A DNA stretch of 64,000 bases from CAWBUW01 sp963792075 (GTDB lineage: Bacteria; Chloroflexota; Anaerolineae; Anaerolineales; UBA4823): the NCBI GenBank assembly GCA_963792075.1, contig CAWBUW010000012.1:620001-684000 (forward strand), read 5' to 3'. Below the pieces are notes generated by a model. It did no database searches. It had not been told where the DNA came from and saw nothing but the letters and a program-made list of their open reading frames with translations. Shown here piece after piece: positions 1-8,234 of the stretch (position 1 is its first letter; every line of letters starts with the position of its first letter). The position numbers and the translations under genes are program-made.

Positions 1-800
1 CCGGCGGCGCGCAGCAGCGCCACCGCCCGGTGTGTTTCTGCCAGCGTATGTCCGCGCTCATTGAGCGCCAGAATGCGATCATCCAGGCTCTGCGCTCCCA
101 TTTGCACCTTGGTGACGCCCAGCCGGCGCAGCCGGACCAGCTCACGCGCGTTGACCTCGTCCGGCCGAGTCTCAACCACTAACCCTACATTGCGGTGAGC
201 AGCCGTTTCGTTGATTGCCTGGGCCTGTTCAAGCGTTTCTGCTTCCTCTTCATTCAGGGCCTCAAAACAACGGCGGAGGAACCAGTCCTGGTAATCCTGG
301 CGGTAAGAGCTCCATGTTCCACCCAGGATCAACAGCTCGATTTTATCCGTCGGGTGACCCACTGCTTCCAGCGCCTGGATGCGGAACTTAACCTGGTCGT
401 ATGGGTCAAAATCGTGCTCCAGCGCCCGCCGGGCCCCTGGTTCATCCGGCAAATAGCTTTTCGGCATGCGTACATCCGTTGGGCAAAAAATACACTTACC
501 TGGGCAAGGATAGGGTTTAGTCAGTACGGTTACAGTGGTTACGCCAGACAGCGTGCGCACCGGCTTCATGCGGATGCGCTCCAGTAGCGCCGGGTCCTTC
601 AACCATTCTCCACTTTCAGTCAACTGGCGGTAAACAGCAACCAGAGTATGTTTGCCAACATAGCCCCCGCCAGGAAGGGGGTGACGCTGCATCGCGGAGG
701 TCACATCACGGCCTCGGCGCACCTCTTCCAGTGCTTGCCGTGCCAGTTCGAGCATCTCTGGCGAATATGTTCTCGCTTCTATCCAGGTTTTGCGTTCCAT
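1..800 (-). CDS. elp3: tRNA uridine-34 carboxymethyl transferase Elp3 (partial, 3' end outside window)
   Basis: The 266 visible residues cover the N-terminal and most of the radical-SAM part of Elp3, which makes 5-carboxymethyluridine at the wobble position of tRNA from acetyl-CoA and SAM. The cluster motif is YPCPGKCIFCPTD near residues 97-109 (Cys 99, 103, 106), the short CX3CX2C form rather than the longer eukaryotic spacing. LILGGTWSSY and ETRPDEVN follow, both typical of the family. The C-terminal GNAT domain would lie beyond base 1 and cannot be checked. The ATG at 800 is the only sensible start, because a palindrome begins 22 bases upstream. It is divergent from a Trm9-like methyltransferase. 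Confidence 0.93.
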   Translation of the reverse strand, partial: MERKTWIEARTYSPEMLELARQALEEVRRGRDVTSAMQRHPLPGGGYVGKHTLVAVYRQLTESGEWLKDPALLERIRMKPVRTLSGVTTVTVLTKPYPCPGKCIFCPTDVRMPKSYLPDEPGARRALEHDFDPYDQVKFRIQALEAVGHPTDKIELLILGGTWSSYRQDYQDWFLRRCFEALNEEEAETLEQAQAINETAAHRNVGLVVETRPDEVNARELVRLRRLGVTKVQMGAQSLDDRILALNERGHTLAETHRAVALLRAA

Positions 801-821
801 CACACCAATCTTTCGAGACTA

Positions 822-864
822 GAGGGGGAGTTTGTGCAGGCAATGCCTGCACAAACTCCCCCTC
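822..864. repeat. Perfect palindrome between divergent genes (21-bp arms)
   Basis: Bases 822-842 are the exact reverse complement of 844-864, leaving one central base. The G-rich arm comes first on the + strand. It fills half of the 83-base gap between two start codons (800 and 884), so it lies in the upstream region of both genes and is not a terminator of either. Confidence 0.9.
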
Positions 865-883
865 ACAACAGTATAATACCAGT

Positions 884-1603
884 ATGGATCCTACCACCGT
901 TGTGGCGCTGTTAGCGGTTAACCATCAATTTTACCAGACCTTTGCCGTCCAATTTTCAGCCACCCGCCAGCGCATCCAGCCTGGTGTGCAGCGCTTGCTG
1001 CCTGCTCTGCTTGCTGCCAACCGTCTGCTTGACCTGGGCTGCGGCAACGGCGAGCTGGCGCGCCGGCTGCTGCGCCAGGACTTTCGCGGCCAGTATTTTG
1101 GATTGGATTTCAGCCCCGGCCTGTTGGAGGCTGCTTCCCAGGATCTTCCCGCCGGTGCGACGGTCTCCTTTCTGTCCGCTGACCTGGCCCTACCAGGTTG
1201 GGAGGCTGTTCTGCCACCCGGTCCCTATGACCTGGCTATGGCCTTTGCCGTTCTGCACCACTTGCCCGGTGTGGCGCTGCGCCAGCAAGTGCTCCGTGCC
1301 ACGCAGCGTTTGTTGGCACCAGGGGGCCGCCTGGTGCTCTCTACCTGGCAGTTCCTCAACAGCCCCCGCCTACGCCAGCGTATCCAACCCTGGGAACAGG
1401 CCGGGTTCTCACCTGGACAGGTGGATGCAGGAGATTACCTGCTGGATTGGCGTCATGGGGGCCGCGGTCTGCGCTATGTTCACCATTTCAGCGCAGAGGA
1501 ATTGGAACAACTGGCGCATGACTGTGCTTTTCAAGTAGTAGAGAGTTTCCTTTCCGATGGAGAAAACGGCCAGAGTGGACTTTACCAGGTCTGGCAAACT
1601 TAA
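884..1603 (+). CDS. Trm9/ALKBH8-like class I SAM methyltransferase
   Basis: 239 residues. Motif I is LLDLGCGNGEL (about residues 48-58), followed by FAVLHHL and LLAPGGRLVLSTW, the standard class I Rossmann layout. Two flanking features resemble the Trm9/ALKBH8 wobble-uridine methyltransferases: an N-terminal FAVQFSATR segment before motif I, and GDYLLDW followed by LRYVHHFSAEELEQL near the C-terminus (compare the eukaryotic D-V-L-V-P-W and R-Y-Y-H-x-F-x-x-x-E-L). Those enzymes methylate cm5U, the product of Elp3, to mcm5U, and an elp3 gene is its divergent neighbour. The ATG at 884 is preferred because the open frame further upstream runs through the palindrome. Methyltransferase: sure; tRNA substrate: inference. 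Confidence 0.75.
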   Translation: MDPTTVVALLAVNHQFYQTFAVQFSATRQRIQPGVQRLLPALLAANRLLDLGCGNGELARRLLRQDFRGQYFGLDFSPGLLEAASQDLPAGATVSFLSADLALPGWEAVLPPGPYDLAMAFAVLHHLPGVALRQQVLRATQRLLAPGGRLVLSTWQFLNSPRLRQRIQPWEQAGFSPGQVDAGDYLLDWRHGGRGLRYVHHFSAEELEQLAHDCAFQVVESFLSDGENGQSGLYQVWQT

Positions 1604-1655
1604 TCAAACCCAACCCGTTCACGTCATTTTTGCATTTTGTGCTAACATAATAGAT

Positions 1656-2384
1656 ATGAAAATTTTGATCATCTCCGATATCCATGCAAACCTCACCGCT
1701 CTGGAAACCGTGCTGGCAGACGCGGGCAGTGTGGACGCAACCTGGTGTTTGGGCGACCTGGTAGGCTACGGCCCCGATCCCGAACAAAGTGTGAACCTTA
1801 TCCGCCAGTTGCCGAACCTGGTGTGCGTGATGGGCAACCATGATGCAGCCGTGCTTAACCAGATTGACACGGCTGCCTTCAATCCCGAGGCGCGCCTGGC
1901 GCTGCGCTGGACACTGGACAAGCTCTCAACAGACAACCTGGATTTTCTACGTAGCCTGCCCCATACACAAGAATTGGATCTGGTCACCCTGGTACATGGC
2001 AGCCCGCGCCAGCCTGTTTGGGAATACCTGTTGGATACACGTACCGCAACAGCCAATTTCAACCACTTCAACACCCCCTATTGCTTTGTCGGGCACACAC
2101 ATCTGCCGGTGCTGTATTACCTGTCTGACGAAAATGAAACGGCCAGCTTGATCATTCCCGAAAACAACACCCAGCTAACCCTTGCGCCCCGCACGATTGC
2201 GAACCCTGGCTCCGTTGGCCAGCCGCGCGACCGCGATTCCCGCGCGGCATATGGCATTCTGGATACAGAAGAATATATCCTCCACTTTCGCCGCGTGCCA
2301 TACGATATCCCCGCGGTGCAGGCGCGCATGCGCAAAGCGGGCCTGCCCGAGCGCCACATTATACGCCTGGAAGTGGGATGGTAA
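1656..2384 (+). CDS. Metallophosphoesterase, YfcE/MJ0936-like
   Basis: 242 residues of a calcineurin-like phosphodiesterase. Metal-binding blocks are in order: SDIHAN (8-13), GDLVGYGPDP (about 35-44), GNHD, HGSP and GHTH. The family hydrolyses phosphodiesters or phosphomonoesters with two divalent metals; the substrate cannot be told from sequence. The ATG at 1656 begins exactly at the MKILIISDIHAN family start; CATAAT lies only a few bases upstream, so the message may have little or no leader. The next gene starts about 110 bases downstream. Confidence 0.85.
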   Translation: MKILIISDIHANLTALETVLADAGSVDATWCLGDLVGYGPDPEQSVNLIRQLPNLVCVMGNHDAAVLNQIDTAAFNPEARLALRWTLDKLSTDNLDFLRSLPHTQELDLVTLVHGSPRQPVWEYLLDTRTATANFNHFNTPYCFVGHTHLPVLYYLSDENETASLIIPENNTQLTLAPRTIANPGSVGQPRDRDSRAAYGILDTEEYILHFRRVPYDIPAVQARMRKAGLPERHIIRLEVGW

Positions 2385-2494
2385 ACCTTCCCAAGGAACT
2401 TTTTGGGGCTGTAGGACGTTTGATCAGCAGAATACCTGGGGTTGGGCAGGAATGCTTCCGGCTCAAACCCCATATCCGAAGGAGAAAGCACCTT

Positions 2495-3436
2495 ATGCAC
2501 GCCCATTCCCTACCCAAACCTTATTTTGTTCTGCTGCTCGTATTGAGTCTGCTGCTGGCATCCTGCGCTTCAAGTGCTTCCCCCCAGCTTGTGGGGGAGC
2601 GTGCCTTAGGAGTCACTGACTCTGGCTCTGGCGCAGTGCCCGCCGCTCCCGTAGAGGCGCCGGCTTATGCGACCGGCAATAAAGTAGACCAATCGAGCGC
2701 ACAACCGATCGAGCGGATGGTGATTAAAAATGCCAGCCTTTCGATTGCTGTAGATGATCCGTCTGCCTCAATGGATCGTATCTCCAGCCTGGCCGAAGAG
2801 ATGGGCGGCTATGTTGTCTCAGCCAACGTATACCAGACTTACCTCAGTGACGGCCAGAAAGTGCCTCAGGGCACCATCACGGTGCGTGTCCCCGCCGACC
2901 GCCTACAAGAAGCCATGACGCGCATCAAAGCTGAGACCAAGCTACCTGTAATTAACGAGAACATCTCCAGCCAGGATATAACCAGCGAGTACACCGATCT
3001 GGACTCGCGCGTGCGCAACCTCGAAGCCGCCGAGAAACAGCTCCAGGGAATCCTGGATCGTGCGACCAAGACCGAAGATGTGTTGAATGTCTTCAATCAG
3101 CTTACCCAGGTACGGGAACAAATCGAAGTGATCAAAGGCCAGATGAAATATTATGAACAGTCTGCAGCTCTCTCGGCCATCAGCGTTGAGTTGATCCCCA
3201 ATGCTTCCGTGCAGCCGGTTACCATCGGCGGCTGGCAGCCCCAGGGGGTTGCCCGGGATGCGGTGCAGGCATTGGTCAATACCTTGAAAGGCCTGGCAAC
3301 CGTTGGCATCTGGCTGGTGATTTACCTGCTGCCCACCCTGCTCGTCGTCTTTGGCCCACCCGTCCTGATCATCTTCTTCATCGTTCGCTGGCTGCGCCGG
3401 CGCAAGAAAGCCACCCAAAAACCTGCGGCGGTTTAG
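2495..3436 (+). CDS. DUF4349 lipoprotein with C-terminal membrane helix
   Basis: 313 residues. The start at 2495 has a GGAGAAAG ribosome site just upstream and gives a lipoprotein signal (hydrophobic LLLVLSLLLASC, lipobox Cys about residue 25). The middle carries the DUF4349 pattern: MVIKNASLSIAVDDPS, MGGYVVSAN, GTITVRVPADRLQEAM, then a coiled-coil segment with DLDSRVRNLEAAEKQL. A membrane helix near 265-290 is followed by a basic tail (RWLRRRKKATQK). It is expected on the outer face of the membrane. Function of the family is unknown. Confidence 0.85.
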   Translation: MHAHSLPKPYFVLLLVLSLLLASCASSASPQLVGERALGVTDSGSGAVPAAPVEAPAYATGNKVDQSSAQPIERMVIKNASLSIAVDDPSASMDRISSLAEEMGGYVVSANVYQTYLSDGQKVPQGTITVRVPADRLQEAMTRIKAETKLPVINENISSQDITSEYTDLDSRVRNLEAAEKQLQGILDRATKTEDVLNVFNQLTQVREQIEVIKGQMKYYEQSAALSAISVELIPNASVQPVTIGGWQPQGVARDAVQALVNTLKGLATVGIWLVIYLLPTLLVVFGPPVLIIFFIVRWLRRRKKATQKPAAV

Positions 3437-3457
3437 CCTGCCCATTTCCTCTTAATC

Positions 3458-3586
3458 TTTCAGGGGCTGTCCAAAAAGACGAAAACAAGGAGAAAATATA
3501 CGTACCTGCGGGGGTGGTGCTCCGCACCATCCCCACAGGTACGTATTAATTTTCTTCCTTTGTTTCTTTTTGGACAGCCCCTGAAA
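3458..3586. repeat. MITE-like 129-bp inverted repeat with nested hairpin
   Basis: The outer arms read TTTCAGGGGCTGTCCAAAAA at 3458-3477 and its reverse complement at 3567-3586. The centre (3499-3520 against 3524-3545) is a second hairpin with 20 of 22 bases paired around a TCC loop. No coding capacity. A fragment sharing 21 bases of the left end lies at 9718. The GGGCTGTCCAAAA-type terminus resembles ends of some IS families, but no transposase is present in the window. Confidence 0.75.
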
Positions 3587-3595
3587 TTTTTAGAT

Positions 3596-3601
3596 TATAA
3601 T
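3596..3601 (+). promoter_or_regulatory. Candidate -10 (TATAAT) of rsmG, leaderless
   Basis: TATAAT ends eight bases before the rsmG ATG, so transcription would begin at or next to the start codon. TGGACA at 3571-3576, inside the right arm of the inverted repeat, could be a -35 element, although the 19-base spacing is long. Confidence 0.4.
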
Positions 3602-3609
3602 CACCCCAT

Positions 3610-4326
3610 ATGCTGAAACTGGCTGAAGTCGTCTTCCAACAGGTGGGGCTGCGCCTGACCCACCGGCAAATCCACGCGCTCACGGTGTACGAGCGCGAGC
3701 TGATCGATTGGAACACACGCTTCAACCTGACGGCCATCCGCGACGTAGAAGAAATCCGTACCAAACACTTCCTGGATTCCTTCACCTGTCTGCTGGCCAT
3801 GCGCGAGACCCCTTGTGACAGGGTGATTGACATCGGCACAGGGGCCGGTTTTCCCGGCCTGGCTGTGAAGATTGCCCTGCCGGCCATTCGCCTGACCCTG
3901 GTAGAATCGGTGGGCAAAAAAGCCGACTTCTGCCGTCACATTGTAAACAAACTCAGCCTGGAACAGGTAGATGTAATTCAGGACCGTGCGGAAGCATTAG
4001 GCCAGATGCCCCCCTTCCGGGAACAGTACGACTGGGCCATCGCCCGCGCTGTGGCAGTGATGCCGGTGCTGGCTGAATACCTGCTGCCCCTCGTGCGCGT
4101 GGGTGGCAGTGTTCTCGCCATGAAAGGCGAAAATGCGCCCGCAGAGACGCATGCTGCCGAACATGCCCTGCGCTTGTTAGGCGGGCGGCTGCGCCAGCTT
4201 ATGCCGGTCCATCTCCCCGGTGTGGCTGAAGACCGCTACCTGGTGGTAATCAATAAAGTGGCCGCCACGCCCAATACCTACCCACGTCGCGTGGGGATTC
4301 CCACTAAGCGCCCACTGCGCACTTAG
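3610..4326 (+). CDS. rsmG: 16S rRNA (guanine-527-N7) methyltransferase RsmG
   Basis: 238 residues, normal length for RsmG (GidB), which methylates G527 of 16S rRNA using SAM. Visible hallmarks are YERELIDWNTRFNLTAIRD near the N-terminus, KHFLDSF, and the SAM site VIDIGTGAGFPGLAVKIALP (about 74-93), then ARAVAVMPVLAEYLLPLV. The ATG at 3610 follows a TATAAT box by eight bases. It is convergent with recF, with 26 bases between the stop codons. rsmG and recF are both classic origin-neighbourhood genes, but no dnaA, dnaN, gyrB or parAB is present here. Confidence 0.96.
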   Translation: MLKLAEVVFQQVGLRLTHRQIHALTVYERELIDWNTRFNLTAIRDVEEIRTKHFLDSFTCLLAMRETPCDRVIDIGTGAGFPGLAVKIALPAIRLTLVESVGKKADFCRHIVNKLSLEQVDVIQDRAEALGQMPPFREQYDWAIARAVAVMPVLAEYLLPLVRVGGSVLAMKGENAPAETHAAEHALRLLGGRLRQLMPVHLPGVAEDRYLVVINKVAATPNTYPRRVGIPTKRPLRT

Positions 4327-4352
4327 GGATCCTGCGGCTGTACAGATAACCA

Positions 4353-5567
4353 TCATTTTCCCCGTTTCACTTCCACGCACCCCTCATGGATGTGCCAGAG
4401 CATCGCTTTGTGCACAAAATCAGGTGAAAACTGATCCAGGTCCGTTGTAGTGAGAAGAGCCTGTTCCGCCTCGGCCAACCGGCTGAGCAAATCGCTGCGC
4501 CTCTGCGCATCCAGCTCGGCCAGTACCTCGTCTAACAGCAGCACCGGCCATTCCTGCGTTTTCTCTTTCATCCAACTGACCTCGGCTAACTTCAGCGCCA
4601 GCAGCAGTGTACGCACCTGGCCGCGCGAGCCGTAATCGCCCAGGTCTATCCGGTTGCTCAGAAAACGCAATTCGTCCCGGTGTGGACCTGCCGTGGTAAC
4701 CCCACGCTGCACTTCTTCGGATCGTAAGCGCAACAGCCGCTCTTTATACCCGGTTTGGATTTGTTCCAGCGTAAGCCAGGAACGGTCCACCGCGACATCC
4801 AGCGCCAATGTGAACTGTCCTGGCGGGGTCGGCGCCGGGTCATAACTGGGGCGATAGCTCAGGCGCAGCAGCTCTTTCCCGTTCGTCAACTGCCGGTGTA
4901 CCTGCGTTGCCAGGCGCTCGATTTCTACCACGGCCTGGCTGCGCGCCTGGATGAGCTGCGCCCCTGTAGATGCCAGCAGATCATCCCAAAATTCTAACTG
5001 GGATAACTCTCCACCGCGTTCTCCCAACTGCTTCAGCAGAGCGTTGCGTTGGGTCAGAGCGCGGTTGAATTCGGTCAATGCCGCGGCATAACCAGGCACC
5101 ACTTGGGCCAAAGCCAGGTTAAGGTAGCGCCGGCGCTCTTCTGGCGATCCGTCCACCACGTTTATCATTTGCGGTAAAAATAACACCGCGTTGAACTGAC
5201 CTACCACCTGGGCAGTTTTAATCTGCACACCGTCCAGGTAAATTTCTTTGCGCAGGCGTGTCCCCCCATTCCCATCGCCTGTATCCTGGATCAAGCGGAT
5301 TTCCAGCCGGTGGCTGCGTCCTGCGCGTTGATAATCTGCCACGATCCTGGCAAACGGCGCCGGAGTAGGCGGCAGCAGGTAATTGATCAACTGCCGGTCT
5401 GTGCTCGCATGGAACGAAGTCAGCGTTGCCAGGTAATACACCGCCTCCAACAGGCTGGTTTTTCCCTGGGCATTATCCCCAACCAGCAGCGACGTCCCGC
5501 TGGACACATCCAGGTCCAGGCGGGAGAAATTTCGGAAATTCGTCAATGCCAGGTGGGTCAGGTGCAT
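4353..5567 (-). CDS. recF: DNA replication/repair protein RecF
   Basis: 404 residues. The N-terminus LTHLALTNFRNF is the RecF start signature; Walker A is GDNAQGKTSLLEA (about 31-43). The C-terminal part has the signature GPHRDEL, the GDYGSRGQVRTLLLALKLAE segment and Walker B VLLLDEVLAELD. RecF is an ABC-type SMC-like ATPase that loads RecA at gapped DNA with RecO and RecR; recO lies at 24.7-25.5 kb of this window. The start at 5567 matches the family. Confidence 0.97.
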   Translation of the reverse strand: MHLTHLALTNFRNFSRLDLDVSSGTSLLVGDNAQGKTSLLEAVYYLATLTSFHASTDRQLINYLLPPTPAPFARIVADYQRAGRSHRLEIRLIQDTGDGNGGTRLRKEIYLDGVQIKTAQVVGQFNAVLFLPQMINVVDGSPEERRRYLNLALAQVVPGYAAALTEFNRALTQRNALLKQLGERGGELSQLEFWDDLLASTGAQLIQARSQAVVEIERLATQVHRQLTNGKELLRLSYRPSYDPAPTPPGQFTLALDVAVDRSWLTLEQIQTGYKERLLRLRSEEVQRGVTTAGPHRDELRFLSNRIDLGDYGSRGQVRTLLLALKLAEVSWMKEKTQEWPVLLLDEVLAELDAQRRSDLLSRLAEAEQALLTTTDLDQFSPDFVHKAMLWHIHEGCVEVKRGK

Positions 5568-5674
5568 GCTCAGGTGCTCTCAAACAAATGCCACGGCAGG
5601 TTCCCGTGGCATTCCAAGAAACTGTTGGGGTGATGTGGACCGTATTTGCCAGTTCATACCGCCCCTAATGGTTT

Positions 5675-6193
5675 TTAGACTTTATCCATTGAAGAGACCT
5701 GGGTAGTCTCCTCATCAACCTTCCATACTTTCTCAGCACGGTCTACAAACACAACTCCATCCAGATGGTCTACCTCGTGCTGAAAAATCCGCGCCAGCCA
5801 ATCGCTCGCTTTGATCGTCACCGATTGGCCGCGGCGGGTCAGCGCTTTTACCGTTAGCGCCTCATAACGTTCTACGTCTCCCAACACGCCGGGGATCGAA
5901 AGACAGCCTTCGGTTCCGATCACGGTTTCGTGCGATGGGCGGGTGATTTCCGGATTGACCAAAGTAAACAACTTGGGGGGGATGGTTTCATCCGCTTCAT
6001 CGCCGTATTCAACCACAATCACACGCAGCGACACGCCCACCTGAGGTGCGGCTAACCCCACGCCTGGCGCTGCGTGCATCGTCTCGACCATGTCGTCCAC
6101 AAGCGTCTGCAGCTCCGGGCCAAAATCAGTCACCTTCTGAGCCCGCCTCCGCAGCACTGGCGCAGGCAACGTTACAATTTCTCTCAAAGCCAT
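5675..6193 (-). CDS. def: Peptide deformylase
   Basis: 172 residues, usual length. It removes the formyl group from the N-terminal methionine of new proteins. All three motifs are intact: GVGLAAPQVG (44-53), EGCLS (95-99, metal-ligand Cys) and HEVDH (139-143, two His ligands and the catalytic Glu). The ATG at 6193 is the first in frame and gives the expected MALREIVTLPAPVLRRRA beginning. It stands alone, between recF (co-directional, 107 bases away) and a palindrome upstream. Confidence 0.97.
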   Translation of the reverse strand: MALREIVTLPAPVLRRRAQKVTDFGPELQTLVDDMVETMHAAPGVGLAAPQVGVSLRVIVVEYGDEADETIPPKLFTLVNPEITRPSHETVIGTEGCLSIPGVLGDVERYEALTVKALTRRGQSVTIKASDWLARIFQHEVDHLDGVVFVDRAEKVWKVDEETTQVSSMDKV

Positions 6194-6224
6194 TCCTACC
6201 GTCCTGCTCGCTCTTTGAATTCTC

Positions 6225-6269
6225 TTAGGTAGCTTGTATTGCGGCTGCGCCGCAATACAAGCTACCTAA
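6225..6269. repeat. Perfect palindrome (21-bp arms, TGC loop)
   Basis: 6225-6245 pairs perfectly with 6249-6269. It lies just after the stop codon of the cNMP-binding protein gene and before def, both on the minus strand, so here it could act as a transcription terminator, but no T-run follows on either strand. Confidence 0.9.
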
Positions 6270-6284
6270 CAAATTTTGTGCCTA

Positions 6285-8015
6285 CTATTTTACCCCGGAA
6301 TCGGGCGAGTTCAAGTTCCGATTCTGCAGGCGGCGCAGCTCTTCCGACTGGCGATGGTAAGCCGCAAACCAATCCTTGAGCTGGCCCGTTTTAACCAGCT
6401 CCTCCTGTGCTTTTTTGCGTTTGCGATAGTAAATCCGGTCAAAGATATCCTGGTGCACCCTGGCTGGGTCAAACACCCGGTTTATTTTCCGCACCTGGGT
6501 CTCTCCTGGGATCTTGACCGTCAACAGCACATCGCCATAGTTCAGGAGCACGCCTGGAAAAGACGTGCGCTGGTGCTCTAAACCAATCACTTCCTCTCGA
6601 TCTTCCACCAGCAGCGCCAACTCAGTGCGTTTATCTATATCCAAAGGTTTTTTTTGGCGCACGATGACTTTATCTGGCAGGATGTGATATGTATCGTTGC
6701 GCCAGTCCTCAAAATGATATAGCGCCCACAGCCCACACACTACCAGCGCCAGCGTCCCGGTTAACAGGGTAGTCAACACAGATGGGAAAGTGATCGTCTT
6801 GGCCAGGCGGGCCTGGATTAAAACCAAAGTCATTACCAACAGCAGCAGGCCAGATAAAAGCGCCGGGGCTTGCCTGTACAGCAGGAAGATAATATGCCGG
6901 CGATAAATGATCGTATTCCCTTCTTGCAGGCGCATACGAACATCGAAGTATTCTCGCATACGCAGAGACAGACTTTTTTTCTTTGCCGGCGTTGCAGCCG
7001 CTGGCGCAACAGCCGGTTTTTCTGGCGAGGGGATCAGCGGTTGGGTGATCCAACCACGCATTAAGCCATCCACAGCCGAACGATCGAGCTGTGTCTGCGT
7101 TTTCTTCGCTTCCACTGACAGCACCTCGATCGCATTTTTTACTTCCAGGTGGTTTCGAATATGCTTGAATATAATCAGGCGCTGAAAATTATCCTTGATA
7201 AACAGGTCAGCATATCCCAACATACGGCCCAGGAATTCCGTCTCAGGTTCCACCGAACGCACTTCGCTCAGCAAGATTTCACTCCGGCTGTCATACAAAC
7301 CAACGACCTGCTCTACCCAAGCGATCCGCCGGTCGGTGACCACATAATAATCATTATCCCAATCGATATACTGCCACACGCCCCAAAGGAATCCCAGGCC
7401 AATGATCCCAATCCCAATCGTAGCGAAAATCGTTGCCAGGCCCGTACTACCCGTCCACAGGCCAAACATAGAAGCCAATAACCCTAACAAGACGATGCCA
7501 ATTGCCTGAGCCATGCCCACCAGCAGGTAAACAGGGTGTTCGTGGAGGATTTCTTGCACCATTTCTTCAGGGTCGACCCAGCGGAAATGTTTCCCGTGCA
7601 GGCGGCGATACATGATACTGGCATCTCGCAGGTTGGTCTGTAACGTGGGCTCTTGTTGTAACAATGCCTTGATCAGGCGCGCCTCCAGCTTGATCAGGCG
7701 TGCGGGTTCGACTGCTACAACTTTCAGGTTGAAGCTCTTGCCATACAAAACGGCATGCGCCCCAAAGAACTCGCCCTGTTTCAACACCAGGGCCGGGCGG
7801 TCGTCTGCAGTCTGTTCCTCCTCCACCCTGACCTTACCTTCCAGCACCATATAAAATGGGGCCTCCGGATCTTCCGGCACCTCCAGGCTATCCCCTTGGG
7901 CCAGCGACACCCCTTTGGAGAGCAAAGCCACCTTGGCTATCAGCGTGTCTGACAAATCGCGGAAAGGCACACAACGCTTCAGAGAAGCGACTTCGGGGGT
8001 AGTTTGGTCTGACAT
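6285..8015 (-). CDS. Cyclic-nucleotide-binding domain protein with two membrane-PH modules
   Basis: 576 residues. Residues about 15-125 form a cNMP-binding-like beta barrel (FYMVLEGKVRVEE, KQGEFFGAHAVLYG). Two membrane helix pairs (about 165-215 and 370-425) are each followed by a bacterial PH-like (bPH2) segment: DNDYYVVTDRRIAWVEQVVGL and RNDTYHILPDKVIVRQKKPL. The phosphate-binding Arg pattern of a true cAMP site is not obvious, so the ligand is uncertain. Probable membrane-bound sensor or scaffold. It is divergent from the phosphohexomutase gene, with a palindrome between them. Confidence 0.82.
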   Translation of the reverse strand: MSDQTTPEVASLKRCVPFRDLSDTLIAKVALLSKGVSLAQGDSLEVPEDPEAPFYMVLEGKVRVEEEQTADDRPALVLKQGEFFGAHAVLYGKSFNLKVVAVEPARLIKLEARLIKALLQQEPTLQTNLRDASIMYRRLHGKHFRWVDPEEMVQEILHEHPVYLLVGMAQAIGIVLLGLLASMFGLWTGSTGLATIFATIGIGIIGLGFLWGVWQYIDWDNDYYVVTDRRIAWVEQVVGLYDSRSEILLSEVRSVEPETEFLGRMLGYADLFIKDNFQRLIIFKHIRNHLEVKNAIEVLSVEAKKTQTQLDRSAVDGLMRGWITQPLIPSPEKPAVAPAAATPAKKKSLSLRMREYFDVRMRLQEGNTIIYRRHIIFLLYRQAPALLSGLLLLVMTLVLIQARLAKTITFPSVLTTLLTGTLALVVCGLWALYHFEDWRNDTYHILPDKVIVRQKKPLDIDKRTELALLVEDREEVIGLEHQRTSFPGVLLNYGDVLLTVKIPGETQVRKINRVFDPARVHQDIFDRIYYRKRKKAQEELVKTGQLKDWFAAYHRQSEELRRLQNRNLNSPDSGVK

Positions 8016-8073
8016 ACCTACATTTTAGCATGAACTACGGCTCTCCAGGAATTGCCGTGATGGAGCGGTTCTG

Positions 8074-8117
8074 TGGTGGTGTGTGCGGGCGGCATCAGCC
8101 GCCCGCACACACCACCA
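8074..8117. repeat. Perfect palindrome between divergent genes (20-bp arms)
   Basis: 8074-8093 pairs perfectly with 8098-8117 around an ATCA loop, with a GCGGGC apex. It is upstream of both divergent genes (starts at 8015 and 8235), so it is not a terminator of either. Confidence 0.9.
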
Positions 8118-8234
8118 AATCCAACAATTTTTGAGCACTCCCCTGTGATAGAATTGGTGTCGCTGGGATTTGCCCTGGTGAAGGGCCGTCCCCTTCCACG
8201 GGAATTCCCAAGGATTCGGATCAGGAGAATATTT

